64,000 nucleotides of DNA from Mesorhizobium sp. GTDB lineage: Bacteria > Pseudomonadota > Alphaproteobacteria > Rhizobiales > Rhizobiaceae. The position numbers were made by a program, and so were the translations under genes. The stretch spans positions 106,504-170,503 of the forward strand of contig NZ_SUGA01000003.1 of NCBI RefSeq assembly GCF_004963255.1, written 5' to 3'. Positions 9,020 to 16,453 of this stretch are shown one piece after another (the first letter of the stretch is position 1; the number at the start of each line of letters is the position of its first letter). The notes under the pieces are model-generated. The model was given only the letters and a program-made list of their open reading frames with translations. It was not told the origin of the DNA and searched no databases.

Positions 9020-10225
9020 TTACTTCGGATAATCCGGCTTGAACGTGCTCGGGTTGTACCCCGCCGGCAAGCCATTGCTCGGCGACAGGTCGCCCGGGTC
9101 ACTCATGCTGACATGGTCGAGAAGATGCCGGTCGCCCTTGACCGAAACCGTGTCGGCTCCGGGCGAGGTCACCACATTGAAACTGACCTCGACCTTCTCG
9201 GGAACCGGGATGCCCTTCATGACGTCGAGCACGGTCTCGATCCCGGTGATGCCCATCGAGGTCGGATAGTCGATGCCGACCATCTTGATGTTGTGCTGCG
9301 AGGCCAGCTGATACATCAAGGCGATGTCGCCGCCGGTCATCGGCGGAATTTCGCCGTCCTTGTAGCCGGCCGCGAGGAAAGCCTGGATCGCGCCGGAGCC
9401 CTGCAGCGCGCTGTCGGCCAGGACGCCATTGATCTCCTTGCCGTGCTTCTGGATGAGTGCGGCCATAACCGATTTGCCGGTCGCGGGATTCCAGTCGCAA
9501 TATTGCTTCTCCAGCACCTTGATGCCGGGGAACTTCCCGAACACCTCCTCATTCGCCTTGATGCGGATTTCGGCGACGCTCGAGCCGGCGATGCCGGGCA
9601 GCATGACGATGTTGCCCTTTCCGCCGAGCGTCTCGCACAGCCACAGGGCTTCGAGGCGACCGAGCGCCCAGTCCGAGGCGGTGATGTAGGTGATGTAGTT
9701 GCTTGCCGTCTTCACCTTGCGGTCGACCATGATGACGGGAATGCCCTGCTCCATGGCGCGGCCGACGACGGAGTCCAACGCGTCTTCCGTCGCGGCGGCG
9801 ATCAGCAAGACGTCGACGCCCTGGCTGATCAGGTCCTGGATGTCGGCGATCTGCTTGGAGGGATCGTCATTGGCGTCGGTCGCCAGAAGATGCGCAATCT
9901 CGTCGCGATGCTGGCCGGCCGCCCAGAACACGCCGTGCTGGAAGGCCACGCGCCAGGCATTGGATATCGAGGCGTTGGAGAAGCCGATCGTATAAGGCCC
10001 CTCCTTCTTCCACTTCGAAGTGTCGACCATCGCGTTGGCGTTCGGATTCCAGATCCAGGTCCGCGGCACGCCGTAATAGCCCGGCTTGGTTTCCTCTGCC
10101 GCGGCGGGGGCCGTCGCGCCGAGCCCCAGGGTCGAGACCGCCCCGGCGGCCGCCAAAGCGGCAGGCGCTTTGCGGATGAAGCTCGCTCGAGATATTTTTT
10201 GATCCAAGATGCCCTTTATAGTCAT
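9020..10225 (-). CDS. Sugar ABC transporter substrate-binding protein (type I periplasmic binding fold)
   Basis: 401 residues. An N-terminal export signal (hydrophobic ALAAAGAVSTLGLG after KISRASFIRK; TAT-like position but without a twin arginine) is followed by a RbsB/XylF-like periplasmic-binding-protein-1 domain: YTIGFSNASISNAWRVAF, DPSKQIADIQDLISQGVDVL, VIMVDRK and KGNIVMLPGIAGSS. The ligand cannot be named. First gene of the leftward operon. Promoter and operators must lie in the 292-nt gap shared with etfB, where a perfect 17-bp palindrome is seen. Confidence 0.92.
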   Translation of the reverse strand: MTIKGILDQKISRASFIRKAPAALAAAGAVSTLGLGATAPAAAEETKPGYYGVPRTWIWNPNANAMVDTSKWKKEGPYTIGFSNASISNAWRVAFQHGVFWAAGQHRDEIAHLLATDANDDPSKQIADIQDLISQGVDVLLIAAATEDALDSVVGRAMEQGIPVIMVDRKVKTASNYITYITASDWALGRLEALWLCETLGGKGNIVMLPGIAGSSVAEIRIKANEEVFGKFPGIKVLEKQYCDWNPATGKSVMAALIQKHGKEINGVLADSALQGSGAIQAFLAAGYKDGEIPPMTGGDIALMYQLASQHNIKMVGIDYPTSMGITGIETVLDVMKGIPVPEKVEVSFNVVTSPGADTVSVKGDRHLLDHVSMSDPGDLSPSNGLPAGYNPSTFKPDYPK

Positions 10226-10517
10226 ATTTTCCTCCTCCTAGGCACCTTTTCGGATGCCGATTGTTCCTACCCCAAGTAAAAACTCGATAATTTATTGTAT
10301 ATTTCGCAACTTATTCCGAAAAAATACAGAGCGCCCAGCGACAGCCGATTGCCCAAGCCTCCCAACGCTTCGAATTAGCGGACGCATCGCCGCGAAGGTC
10401 AATCACCTGAGTTGTAATAGCTGCTATTACGATTTTCTCGATTGGGCGCGGCAATGGTTGCGATCTAATAGGCCGCAGGTACCGGGAGGCTGAGATACGC
10501 CCGGGGAGGATCGACGC
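10226..10517. promoter_or_regulatory. Divergent promoter region between sugar importer operon and etfB operon
   Basis: A 292-nt gap serving both operons. It is locally AT-rich around 10270-10330, as expected for promoters, but no confident -35/-10 pair can be assigned. A GGAAC (complement at 10264-10268) has TG and not TT at the EcfG spacing, so it is not counted as a stress promoter. The right end carries GGGGAGGA (10503-10510), the ribosome site of etfB. Confidence 0.55.
10414..10430. promoter_or_regulatory. Candidate operator: perfect 17-bp palindrome
   Basis: GTAATAGC-T-GCTATTAC is a perfect inverted repeat with a single central base, 88 nt before the etfB start and 188 nt before the binding-protein start. 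Spacing and symmetry suit a dimeric repressor or activator. The LysR protein at the operon end is one candidate partner, although LysR sites are usually T-N11-A, so another regulator may be involved. Confidence 0.5.
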
Positions 10518-11282
10518 TTGAAAATTCTCGTTGTGCTACGAATGATTCCGGATTCCGCGGGCGAGCTCGAACTGACGAGCGACGGACGCGGCATCGACCG
10601 CGAATGGCTGGATTTCCAGCTCAACGATTTCGACGACCATGCGCTGGAGGAGGCGATCCTGCTGAAGGAAGCCGCTGGCGCGACGGTCGTGGCCGTCGCC
10701 ATCGGCGAGGGCAGCAACCGCGTGCTGCAAATGGCGGTTGCCCGCGGCGCGGACGAGGCGATCGCGCTCGAAGCTGAAGGCGATGGCATGATCGACTCGC
10801 GCGCGATTGCCGGTTCGATCGTCGCGCTCGCCCGCTCGAAGGCCGCCGATCTCGTCCTGTGCGGCGTCCAGTCGACCGAGGATCTGTTCGGCCAGCTCGT
10901 GCCCTATGCCGGCGCCCTGCTCAGCTGGCCGCATGTCTCCGGGTCGAGCAGGCTCGGCGCGGACGGCTCGGCCCTACGCGTGACGCAGGAGCGCGGCGGC
11001 GGCATCGCCGCGACCTACGAGATTGCGCTGCCGGCAGTGATCGGCGTGCAGACCGCCTCCAAGGCGCCGCGCTATGTTTCGGGCAGCAAGCTGCGAGAGG
11101 CGTCGAAGACAGCCATAGGCAAGGCGCCGTCCGAACCTGCCGGGTTCGAACGATCGGCCGAGATCGTCGCACTGAGATTGCCTGGACAGCGCGGCACCGG
11201 TGAAAATCTGGGAGACAATCCCGAAAATGTCGCCGAAAGGCTGGCCAATATCCTGGCGGCCAAAGGCTTTGCGGGGGTTTGA
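10518..11282 (+). CDS. etfB: Electron transfer flavoprotein beta subunit
   Basis: 254 residues of the ETF-beta family: KILVVLRMIPDSAGE at the N-terminus, GATVVAVAIGEGSNRVLQMAVARGADEAI (read as two parts), DLVLCGVQSTEDLFGQLVPYAGA and a C-terminal LPGQRGTGENLGDNP. The start is TTG at 10518, placed 7 nt after GGGGAGGA; no ATG fits. The protein pairs with EtfA downstream (3-nt gap) to carry electrons from a flavin dehydrogenase to the membrane oxidoreductase encoded next. The sequence type is that found beside DgcB-like oxidases in rhizobia, not housekeeping fatty-acid ETF. Confidence 0.9.
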   Translation: MKILVVLRMIPDSAGELELTSDGRGIDREWLDFQLNDFDDHALEEAILLKEAAGATVVAVAIGEGSNRVLQMAVARGADEAIALEAEGDGMIDSRAIAGSIVALARSKAADLVLCGVQSTEDLFGQLVPYAGALLSWPHVSGSSRLGADGSALRVTQERGGGIAATYEIALPAVIGVQTASKAPRYVSGSKLREASKTAIGKAPSEPAGFERSAEIVALRLPGQRGTGENLGDNPENVAERLANILAAKGFAGV

Positions 11283-11285
11283 GCG

Positions 11286-12254
11286 ATGCGGATTGTCGCC
11301 TGCACGGAAGGCTCGTTCGGCAAGCTCGAGCCCCTTTCGCTGGAAATGATCACAGCCGCGCGCGCGGCCGGCACGGCCGGCGACGAGGTTGTGGCGTTCT
11401 TCGCCGGCCAGGATCCGGAGCCCGCGATCGCGAGCCTAGGCGTAGCGGATAGGCTCATCGCGGCGAGCGCCGGCAACTCCCAGCTTATCGCCGCCGATCC
11501 CTACGCGCGGCTGCTGGCAGATGCCGTTGCAGCCGAAGAGCCCGGCCTGGTGCTGGTGCCTTATTCCGCCAATGGGCTCGACGTCGCGGGTGATCTCGCG
11601 GCGCGCACCGGTTGGCCGCTGGTCTCCTATGTCAACGAGATTATCCGCGATGATGACCGGCTGACCGTTGTCGCGCAGGTCTATGGCGGCAAGATCCTCG
11701 CCGAATGCAGCGTGCCCCTGCCGGCCATTTTGATGATCAATCCCGGCGCCTTCGCCGAGGCGGAACGGCGCGACGTCGATGCATCCAAGGTGCAACATCG
11801 CGACGCCGCGGCCATCGTGGCCGAAGGCAAGGTCCGCCTCATCGGCGTCGATGTTCCCAGCTATGACAGCGTCGATCTTACGACGGCCGAGCGGATCGTC
11901 TGCGTCGGCCGCGGCATCGGCGACGAGGCCAGCATCGACATAGCGCGCGGGCTCGCGGATATCCTTGGCGCGGAGATCGCCGGCAGCCGTCCGGTGGTGG
12001 ATAGCGGCTGGCTGCCCAAGGCGCGGCAGGTCGGCAAGTCTGGCCAGAAGGTCAAACCGAAGCTCTATCTGGCGCTCGGCGTTTCCGGCGCCCCGGAGCA
12101 TCTCGAAGGCATGTCGAAGTCCGATCTCATCATCGCCGTGAACACCGACCCCAAGGCGCCGATCTTCAACGTCGCGCATTTCGGCGCGACCTGCGACCTG
12201 TTCGATCTCGTTGCCAATCTGAGCGAGCGGCTGCAGGCGGCGTCCAGCCGCTGA
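11286..12254 (+). CDS. etfA: Electron transfer flavoprotein alpha subunit
   Basis: 322-residue ETF-alpha. The N-terminal adenine-nucleotide-like domain (residues about 1-180) is followed by the FAD-binding C-terminal domain with RIVCVGRGIGDEASIDIARG, the family signature LYLALGVSGAPEHLEGM and IIAVNTDPKAPIFNVAHFG. Coupled to the next gene by a TGATG overlap at 12252-12256. The dehydrogenase that feeds this ETF is not certain: none of the usual dimethylglycine or acyl-CoA dehydrogenases is in the window. The GMC oxidoreductase across the divergent promoter is the nearest flavoenzyme. Confidence 0.92.
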   Translation: MRIVACTEGSFGKLEPLSLEMITAARAAGTAGDEVVAFFAGQDPEPAIASLGVADRLIAASAGNSQLIAADPYARLLADAVAAEEPGLVLVPYSANGLDVAGDLAARTGWPLVSYVNEIIRDDDRLTVVAQVYGGKILAECSVPLPAILMINPGAFAEAERRDVDASKVQHRDAAAIVAEGKVRLIGVDVPSYDSVDLTTAERIVCVGRGIGDEASIDIARGLADILGAEIAGSRPVVDSGWLPKARQVGKSGQKVKPKLYLALGVSGAPEHLEGMSKSDLIIAVNTDPKAPIFNVAHFGATCDLFDLVANLSERLQAASSR

Positions 12255-14182
12255 TGACGAGCGAAACGCCAGTACTATGGATCGTCACGCTGGCGGCCGT
12301 CGCGCTGACGGCTTGGCGCTCCCGCCGCTACATTGCCGCGCTGGCGCAGGCGCCGGGCGCAAGCCGCTTCGATCAGCCCTGGCGCCGCCTTGAAGGCGTC
12401 GCCATCGCGATCGGCCTACATCGCAAGATGCTGCGCAAGCCGCTGTCGGGAATCCTGCACGCGCTGATCTTCGTTTCGTTCTTTGTGCTGTTCACCGTGA
12501 CGATCGAGGCGTTCGGCTCACGCTTGTTCCCCGGCTTTTCTCTGGCGCCGATCGGCGGCGACAGCTGGATCGCCTTGCTCCAGGATTTGTTCGCGGTGCT
12601 GATGCTGGCGGGCCTCGGGCTGGCCGTCTACCAGCGCTACGTGCTCAAGCCGGCGCGGTTCAGGGGATCGAGCGGATCGGACGCTGCGATCATCTATGTG
12701 CTCATCCTGCTCATCGTCTCATCCCTGCTGGTCGAGGCCGGAGCGCGGATCGTCGGCGGCGCCGACGGATCATGGCGACCGGTCGCGTCGCTAATCGCCG
12801 ATCTGCTTCGCGCCTTGAGCGTTCCGGCCCGTCCGACAGAGCGGATCGCTTATTGGATCCATATCGGCGCCATCCTCGCCTTCCTGATCTATATTCCGGG
12901 CTCGAAGCACCGGCACATGTTCCTGGCCGCGCCGAACATCTATTTTCGCAACCTCGAACCGGTGGGGACCGCGCCCGCCGTGCCTCCCGAACGCGAGACT
13001 CCGGGCGTGGCTTCGCTCGCCCAGTTCGACTGGAAGCAGCAGCTCGACCTATTGTCCTGCACCGAATGCGGGCGCTGCCAAGCGGTCTGCCCGGCCTATG
13101 CCTCGGGCCTGCCTCTCAGCCCCAAGATGCTTATCACCGATATGCGCGACGCGCTGGCGAACGACGCGTCAACTCCTCTGGTCGGCGGCGTGATCGCCGA
13201 AGAGACGCTCTGGGCCTGCACGACCTGCCGCGCCTGCATAGAGGCCTGTCCGGTCGAGATCGAGCATCTGCCCAAGATCATCGACATGCGGCGCCATCTT
13301 GTCGACGAAGGCCGTGTCAGCCCCATGCTCCAGGACGCGCTGACCAACCTCACGCGTCTAGGGAACTCGATGGGCAAACCGTCCAAGATGCGCGCGCGCT
13401 GGACCAAGGAGCTCGGCTTCCCGGTCAAGGACGCGCGCAGTGAACCGGTCGACGTCTTGTGGTTCGTGGGTGACTACGCATCCTACGACCCGCGCGTCCA
13501 GGACGTGACTCGCAAGGTCGCCGAACTCTTCACGGCAGCCGGTGTCGATTTCGGCATTCTCTTCGATGCCGAGCGCAACAGCGGCAACGACGTGAGGCGC
13601 GCCGGCGAGGAAGGCCTGTTCGAAACGCTTGCCCAATCCAACATCGACGCGATCCGCGCCTGCACCTTCAACCGCATCGTCACCACGGATCCGCACAGCC
13701 TCAACGCGCTGAAGAACGACTACCGCCATTTTGGCGGCGCGTTCGAGGTGCTTCACTACACGGCGCTGCTTGCCGAACTGGTGGCGGCGGGCAGGCTTGA
13801 TATCGCCCCGGCCGACGGGGCCACAGTGACCTATCACGATCCCTGCTATCTCGGCCGCTACAATGGCGGCTTCGATGCGCCCCGCGACCTGATCAGGGCA
13901 GCAGGCTATACACTGCACGACATGGCGCGCTGCCGCGAGAATTCCTTCTGCTGCGGTGCCGGCGGCGGCCGCATCTGGCAGAGCGACGACGGCGTCAAGG
14001 AACGCCCCAGCGAAAACCGCATCCGCGAGGCGCTCGGCCTGGGCGTCGGGACCTTCGTCGTCGCCTGTCCCAAGGACAAGGTCATGTACACCGCCGCCAC
14101 CGACGCGCTTGGCGTGGCAAGCAGTTTGAGGATCCTCGACGTGGCCGAATTGATCAACCTGCGCGAGGCACCTAGTGCCTGA
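12254..14182 (+). CDS. Membrane-anchored Fe-S oxidoreductase, DgcB-type ETF:quinone oxidoreductase
   Basis: 642 residues. The first ~230 form a heme-b/NarI-like membrane domain with several helices (LHALIFVSFFVLFTVTIEAF; IHIGAILAFLIYIPGSKHRH). Next is a two-cluster ferredoxin domain, CTECGRCQAVCP and CTTCRACIEACP, and finally two CCG-type cysteine-rich domains (HDPCYLGRYNG; CCGAGGG at about 570), as in heterodisulfide reductase D and in DgcB of dimethylglycine breakdown. In that family EtfAB passes electrons to this protein and on to ubiquinone. All cluster cysteines are present. It completes a three-gene electron-transfer operon. Confidence 0.88.
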   Translation: MTSETPVLWIVTLAAVALTAWRSRRYIAALAQAPGASRFDQPWRRLEGVAIAIGLHRKMLRKPLSGILHALIFVSFFVLFTVTIEAFGSRLFPGFSLAPIGGDSWIALLQDLFAVLMLAGLGLAVYQRYVLKPARFRGSSGSDAAIIYVLILLIVSSLLVEAGARIVGGADGSWRPVASLIADLLRALSVPARPTERIAYWIHIGAILAFLIYIPGSKHRHMFLAAPNIYFRNLEPVGTAPAVPPERETPGVASLAQFDWKQQLDLLSCTECGRCQAVCPAYASGLPLSPKMLITDMRDALANDASTPLVGGVIAEETLWACTTCRACIEACPVEIEHLPKIIDMRRHLVDEGRVSPMLQDALTNLTRLGNSMGKPSKMRARWTKELGFPVKDARSEPVDVLWFVGDYASYDPRVQDVTRKVAELFTAAGVDFGILFDAERNSGNDVRRAGEEGLFETLAQSNIDAIRACTFNRIVTTDPHSLNALKNDYRHFGGAFEVLHYTALLAELVAAGRLDIAPADGATVTYHDPCYLGRYNGGFDAPRDLIRAAGYTLHDMARCRENSFCCGAGGGRIWQSDDGVKERPSENRIREALGLGVGTFVVACPKDKVMYTAATDALGVASSLRILDVAELINLREAPSA

Positions 14183-14349
14183 TGGTTTTCTGGTTTGATG
14201 GCGGAGCCGGCATTCCGGCACCGCTCAATGCCGGAAACGGGAAGTGCCACGTAGTCGGGATGAACTTTGGGCAAGTCTGCTAGCTGTGTGGCTCACAACG
14301 TCCGCTTTCAGGCTGCAGGGACTGCGCCTAACATCAGTAGCAGGCGCAA

Positions 14350-14609
14350 AGCGGTCATCCGTGGCTGTGTAACAAACCGGGTAACCAGCGATAACAAAAT
14401 TCCAATAATTACAATGGTTTAAGCAGGAATTCGAATCCCACTCTCTCCGCCAGCAAACTTCCTAATAGATCGATGATCCCATACAGTCAGATCATTCATG
14501 AAGTGCTTCCAGATCGAAGCGACCTTAATCTGCGTAACAGACTGCCAAGAATCCGCTTTAGTCCGCCATGGCATTGCGAAACGTCGAGGTGGTCAGCGTC
14601 CCGTTTGGG
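14350..14609 (+). repeat. Left copy of about 250-bp direct repeat bracketing the accessory segment
   Basis: Aligns in the same orientation with 49299-49550. The best-kept core (14441-14609 against 49389-49550) includes identical runs such as CATACAGTCAGATCATTCAT and CGTCGAGGTGGTCAGCGTC. The core looks roughly 85-90 percent identical by eye, while the part upstream of it (GGCTGTGTAACA, AGCGATAA) is more diverged and gapped. The two copies are about 35 kb apart. No open reading frame is conserved between them. Confidence 0.85.
14430..14452 (+). other. 3' end of a serine tRNA gene (possible attachment-site remnant)
   Basis: TTCGAAT, CCCAC, TCTCTCC, G and CCA follow each other without a gap. These match the T-loop, 3' strand of the T-stem, 3' acceptor strand, discriminator base and CCA of a bacterial tRNA-Ser. 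The 5' partner strands are absent (the bases before are AGGAA and not the complementary GTGGG), so this is only the last 23 nt of such a gene, the part typically carried by integrating islands. The right repeat copy keeps only CTCTCTCCGC of it. Confidence 0.65.
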
Positions 14610-14693
14610 ACCTGAGAACGCTATCGCTGGTTGCGTATCTAAGAAAACCCACCGAGTGGTTTCTGTTCCATTGGGTGCAACTGAATCAACAAT

Positions 14694-14719
14694 GGAACAA
14701 TTCCTGGCCGGTCGGAATT
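14694..14719 (+). promoter_or_regulatory. EcfG/RpoE2-type promoter (N19 spacing)
   Basis: GGAAC at 14694-14698, 19 nt, TT at 14718-14719, ending 29 nt before the start codon at 14749. Fits the GGAAC-N18/19-TT general-stress sigma consensus. Confidence 0.55.
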
Positions 14720-14748
14720 GTTGGTCGGTTTCAACAGAGGGCCAGCCA

Positions 14749-14982
14749 ATGTCCATCATTGAGAGCATCACCGGCATTTTCTCGTCGAAGAAAGAACCGA
14801 AAAAGGCGCGTAAAAGAAAAGCTGCGCCGAAGAGTGACGCTCCGAAAAGAGCGTCTGCTGGATCGTCAGCCGCCAAGAAGACTGGTGCCGCTCCGGCGAT
14901 GTCGGCCCACTCGAAAGACGCTGCCTCAAAGGGCAAGTCGGGGCAGCCCAAGGCGCCAGCCAAAAAGAAGGCAGCCCATTGA
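14749..14982 (+). CDS. Small lysine/alanine-rich basic protein (histone-H1-like)
   Basis: 77 residues. A short hydrophobic start (MSIIESITGIFSSKK) is followed by a low-complexity tail of Lys, Ala, Pro and Ser (KKARKRKAAPKSDAPKRASA, ending PAKKKAAH). Such tails bind nucleic acid in bacterial H1/HU-like proteins, so a DNA-protection role is possible, but there is no folded domain to prove it. AGAGGG precedes the ATG at a good distance, and an EcfG-type promoter ends 29 nt upstream, which argues for this start over a longer frame beginning at 14473 that would run through the repeat. Confidence 0.6.
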   Translation: MSIIESITGIFSSKKEPKKARKRKAAPKSDAPKRASAGSSAAKKTGAAPAMSAHSKDAASKGKSGQPKAPAKKKAAH

Positions 14983-15130
14983 CCGAAAGAACCCGCAGAA
15001 GCGAGGTTTGTTAAGCGTTCCGCACCACGCTGCTTGTGCAACACCAACGGTAGCGCTTTCTATCCGGTGCCGGTCTTCGATCGCGGGTCTCGCCAATTCA
15101 TTCCCTGCAACGATATTCCGTGCCGGACGC

Positions 15131-15155
15131 GGAACCAATTCCACGCGCCAAAGTT
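15131..15155 (+). promoter_or_regulatory. EcfG/RpoE2-type promoter
   Basis: GGAAC at 15131-15135, 18 nt, TT at 15154-15155, 25 nt before the start at 15181. Confidence 0.6.
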
Positions 15156-15180
15156 AGGAAGCGCTTACGGGGACTTTGCT

Positions 15181-15462
15181 ATGCTCCTTGCCGTGGACGA
15201 TGCGATCTCGTCGGCTGTTTTGGCCGGCAGAGGGAGGGATGCGGAAATCTTTGGTGTCATTGATCTCACCACCAAAACCGAAGCCAGGTTCAGCACCCTC
15301 AGCTTGGGACATGCTATCCAGTTTGTCGCTAACGCGTCAGTGCTGGGCTACGATGTTCGCGGTGCGATGGTCCTCTACGGATTGCAGGGAAAGCCGAGCC
15401 TGAGAAAATGGGACTGCGACCGGCTATGGGCACAATACGGCGGCGCCTTGCTCCAACCATAA
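15181..15462 (+). CDS. Hypothetical protein (93 aa)
   Basis: Not recognised. A compact 93-residue soluble protein starting MLLAVDDAISSAVLAGRGRD with a mixed alpha/beta look (AEIFGVIDLTTKTEARFS; GHAIQFVANASVLGYDVRGA). The frame is open further upstream, but the EcfG-type promoter at 15131-15155 and GGGGAC before 15181 favour this ATG. No transmembrane segment or signal peptide. It sits among other short genes with the same promoter type, suggesting a stress-related role only by association. Confidence 0.55.
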   Translation: MLLAVDDAISSAVLAGRGRDAEIFGVIDLTTKTEARFSTLSLGHAIQFVANASVLGYDVRGAMVLYGLQGKPSLRKWDCDRLWAQYGGALLQP

Positions 15463-15480
15463 GATGCCGATTCACTTTGT

Positions 15481-15633
15481 CTAAAGGCCGAGTTCCTCCC
15501 GGCTCCGTGCTGATAGCCGCCGCTCGTAGTCCACCGGGCCACTGAACAACATCCGAGCCTCACCGCGTCCGACATCCCTGCCAAGTCTGAAGGCAGCATA
15601 CACCGCACCGAGGGCGATCAGAAATCTAAGCAT
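15481..15633 (-). CDS. Small membrane-associated protein (50 aa)
   Basis: MLRFLIALGAVYAAFRLGRD gives one short hydrophobic segment followed by a charged tail (YERRLSARSREELGL). GGAG precedes the ATG with good spacing, and an EcfG-type promoter (15663-15688) ends 30 nt upstream. A much longer frame in the same phase reaches 16632 but runs through neighbouring genes and promoters and is not credible. Function unknown. Confidence 0.5.
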   Translation of the reverse strand: MLRFLIALGAVYAAFRLGRDVGRGEARMLFSGPVDYERRLSARSREELGL

Positions 15634-15662
15634 GTACTCGTTCTCCGGTTTTGAGGGGGAGG

Positions 15663-15688
15663 AACCGCCAACCATCCCGGCTGGTTCC
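15663..15688 (-). promoter_or_regulatory. EcfG/RpoE2-type promoter (N19 spacing)
   Basis: On the minus strand GGAAC (complement of 15684-15688), 19 nt, TT (complement of 15663-15664), 30 nt before the start at 15633. Confidence 0.5.
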
Positions 15689-15878
15689 GGCGTGCCTGAA
15701 AAGGGAAACCCGCGCCCCTCGGCAAGGACGCGGGCCGGTGTTTCCACCATTCTGCGACCGCTTGAGGGGGACAGTCGCAGACCTTCCCAACATGGCAACC
15801 TGCAGCTTGTTCCGAGTTGCAACAAGAAAACCCGCCAACCAACGTGAGGCCCGGGCTCATGTCGCATCACGCACGCAG

Positions 15879-16004
15879 TCACATGCAGTGGCAAATCCTC
15901 ACGAGGAAAAAAGCGCCCACTCCATAAGGGATGAAGAGAAGACCGAGGGCAATCCAATAACCCGGCTGCGCCATTGCCGCGAAGTCTGAAAGAAGCTGTT
16001 TCAT
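15879..16004 (-). CDS. Possible small single-pass membrane peptide (41 aa)
   Basis: MKQLLSDFAAMAQPGYW is followed by one strongly hydrophobic helix (IALGLLFIPYGVGAFFLV) and a short RICHCM end. An EcfG-type promoter lies so close (-10 TT at 16013-16014) that transcription would begin within a few bases of this ATG, implying a leaderless message. That is unusual and lowers confidence; ATG at 15974 is an alternative start. Not recognised as a family. Confidence 0.4.
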   Translation of the reverse strand: MKQLLSDFAAMAQPGYWIALGLLFIPYGVGAFFLVRICHCM

Positions 16005-16012
16005 CGCCACCG

Positions 16013-16037
16013 AACGAAAGGTGATCATCATTGTTCC
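16013..16037 (-). promoter_or_regulatory. EcfG/RpoE2-type promoter
   Basis: Minus-strand GGAAC (complement of 16033-16037), 18 nt, TT (complement of 16013-16014), only 9 nt before the ATG at 16004. Confidence 0.45.
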
Positions 16038-16086
16038 AAGAGGCAGCGGTCCGAGGAGCATTTCGCCTGCGCTTTTTGCGGGCAAG

Positions 16087-16111
16087 GGAACATGTTCTTG
16101 AACTTTCAGTT
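16087..16111 (+). promoter_or_regulatory. EcfG/RpoE2-type promoter
   Basis: GGAAC at 16087-16091, 18 nt, TT at 16110-16111, 33 nt before the GTG start at 16145. Confidence 0.55.
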
Positions 16112-16144
16112 CGAGATACGATCAAGAAGCAGTGGAGATGTTTG

Positions 16145-16447
16145 GTGGCTCCTCTAACGCCAGAGCAGGTAATGGCAGCCAGGGCCTTGTTGAACTGGCC
16201 CCGGGTACGGCTTGGGGCAAAATGCGATTTGAGCGAAGCAAGCATTCGCGAATTCGAGCGCGGGGGCCGGATGCCCTCGGCGGAAAAACTGCTTGCCATG
16301 CGCCAGGTATTGCAGGCCGCCGGCGTCGCGTTCTTTGGACAGGACAGCTCCGGCAAGCCTGTCGTTCGATTGCACGCTTCGAAGGCTCCGCACGTCACCA
16401 ATCTCGCCGAAGGCGAAGCCGGGATAATCGGCAACAGCGAAATGTGA
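16145..16447 (+). CDS. XRE-family helix-turn-helix regulator
   Basis: 100 residues with a Cro/CI-type HTH: PLTPEQVMAARALLNWPRVR, then LGAKCDLSEASIREFERGG as the turn and recognition helices, and MPSAEKLLAMRQVLQAAGV. The form with a downstream AGVAFF is the common rhizobial small XRE type. GTG at 16145 is chosen because GGAG lies 7 nt before it and the stress promoter ends at 16111; an ATG at 16031 would lie upstream of that promoter. It stands alone, convergent with the ion-channel-like gene with a 6-nt gap. Targets unknown. Confidence 0.7.
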   Translation: MAPLTPEQVMAARALLNWPRVRLGAKCDLSEASIREFERGGRMPSAEKLLAMRQVLQAAGVAFFGQDSSGKPVVRLHASKAPHVTNLAEGEAGIIGNSEM

Positions 16448-16453
16448 CCAAGG

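Larger units (their letters stand above)
14183..14693. other. Non-coding spacer holding stem-loop, tRNA-Ser remnant and left copy of the long repeat
   Basis: No credible gene. A stem-loop (CCGGCATT at 14207-14214 and its complement at 14227-14234) begins 25 nt after the oxidoreductase stop and may end that transcript, although no T-run follows. The rest is occupied by the repeat described separately. Open frames here match the second repeat copy only as DNA and break at different places, so they are not coding. Confidence 0.6.

Noticed and set aside
10244..10268. GGAAC on the minus strand before the first sugar-binding protein as a stress promoter
   Set aside because: At the required spacing the sequence is TG and not TT, for both N18 and N19, and the operon type is catabolic.
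10470..10517. Thiamine-pyrophosphate riboswitch-like piece (GGCTGAGATACGCCC) before etfB
   Set aside because: Only the CTGAGA element is present; the second conserved helix with CCTGATC and the GGATAATGCCAGCG-like part are missing, and etfB is not a thiamine gene.
14473..14982. A 169-codon open frame starting in the repeat
   Set aside because: The first 92 codons are repeat DNA that is not conserved as protein in the second copy, and the stress promoter and ribosome site point to a start at 14749.
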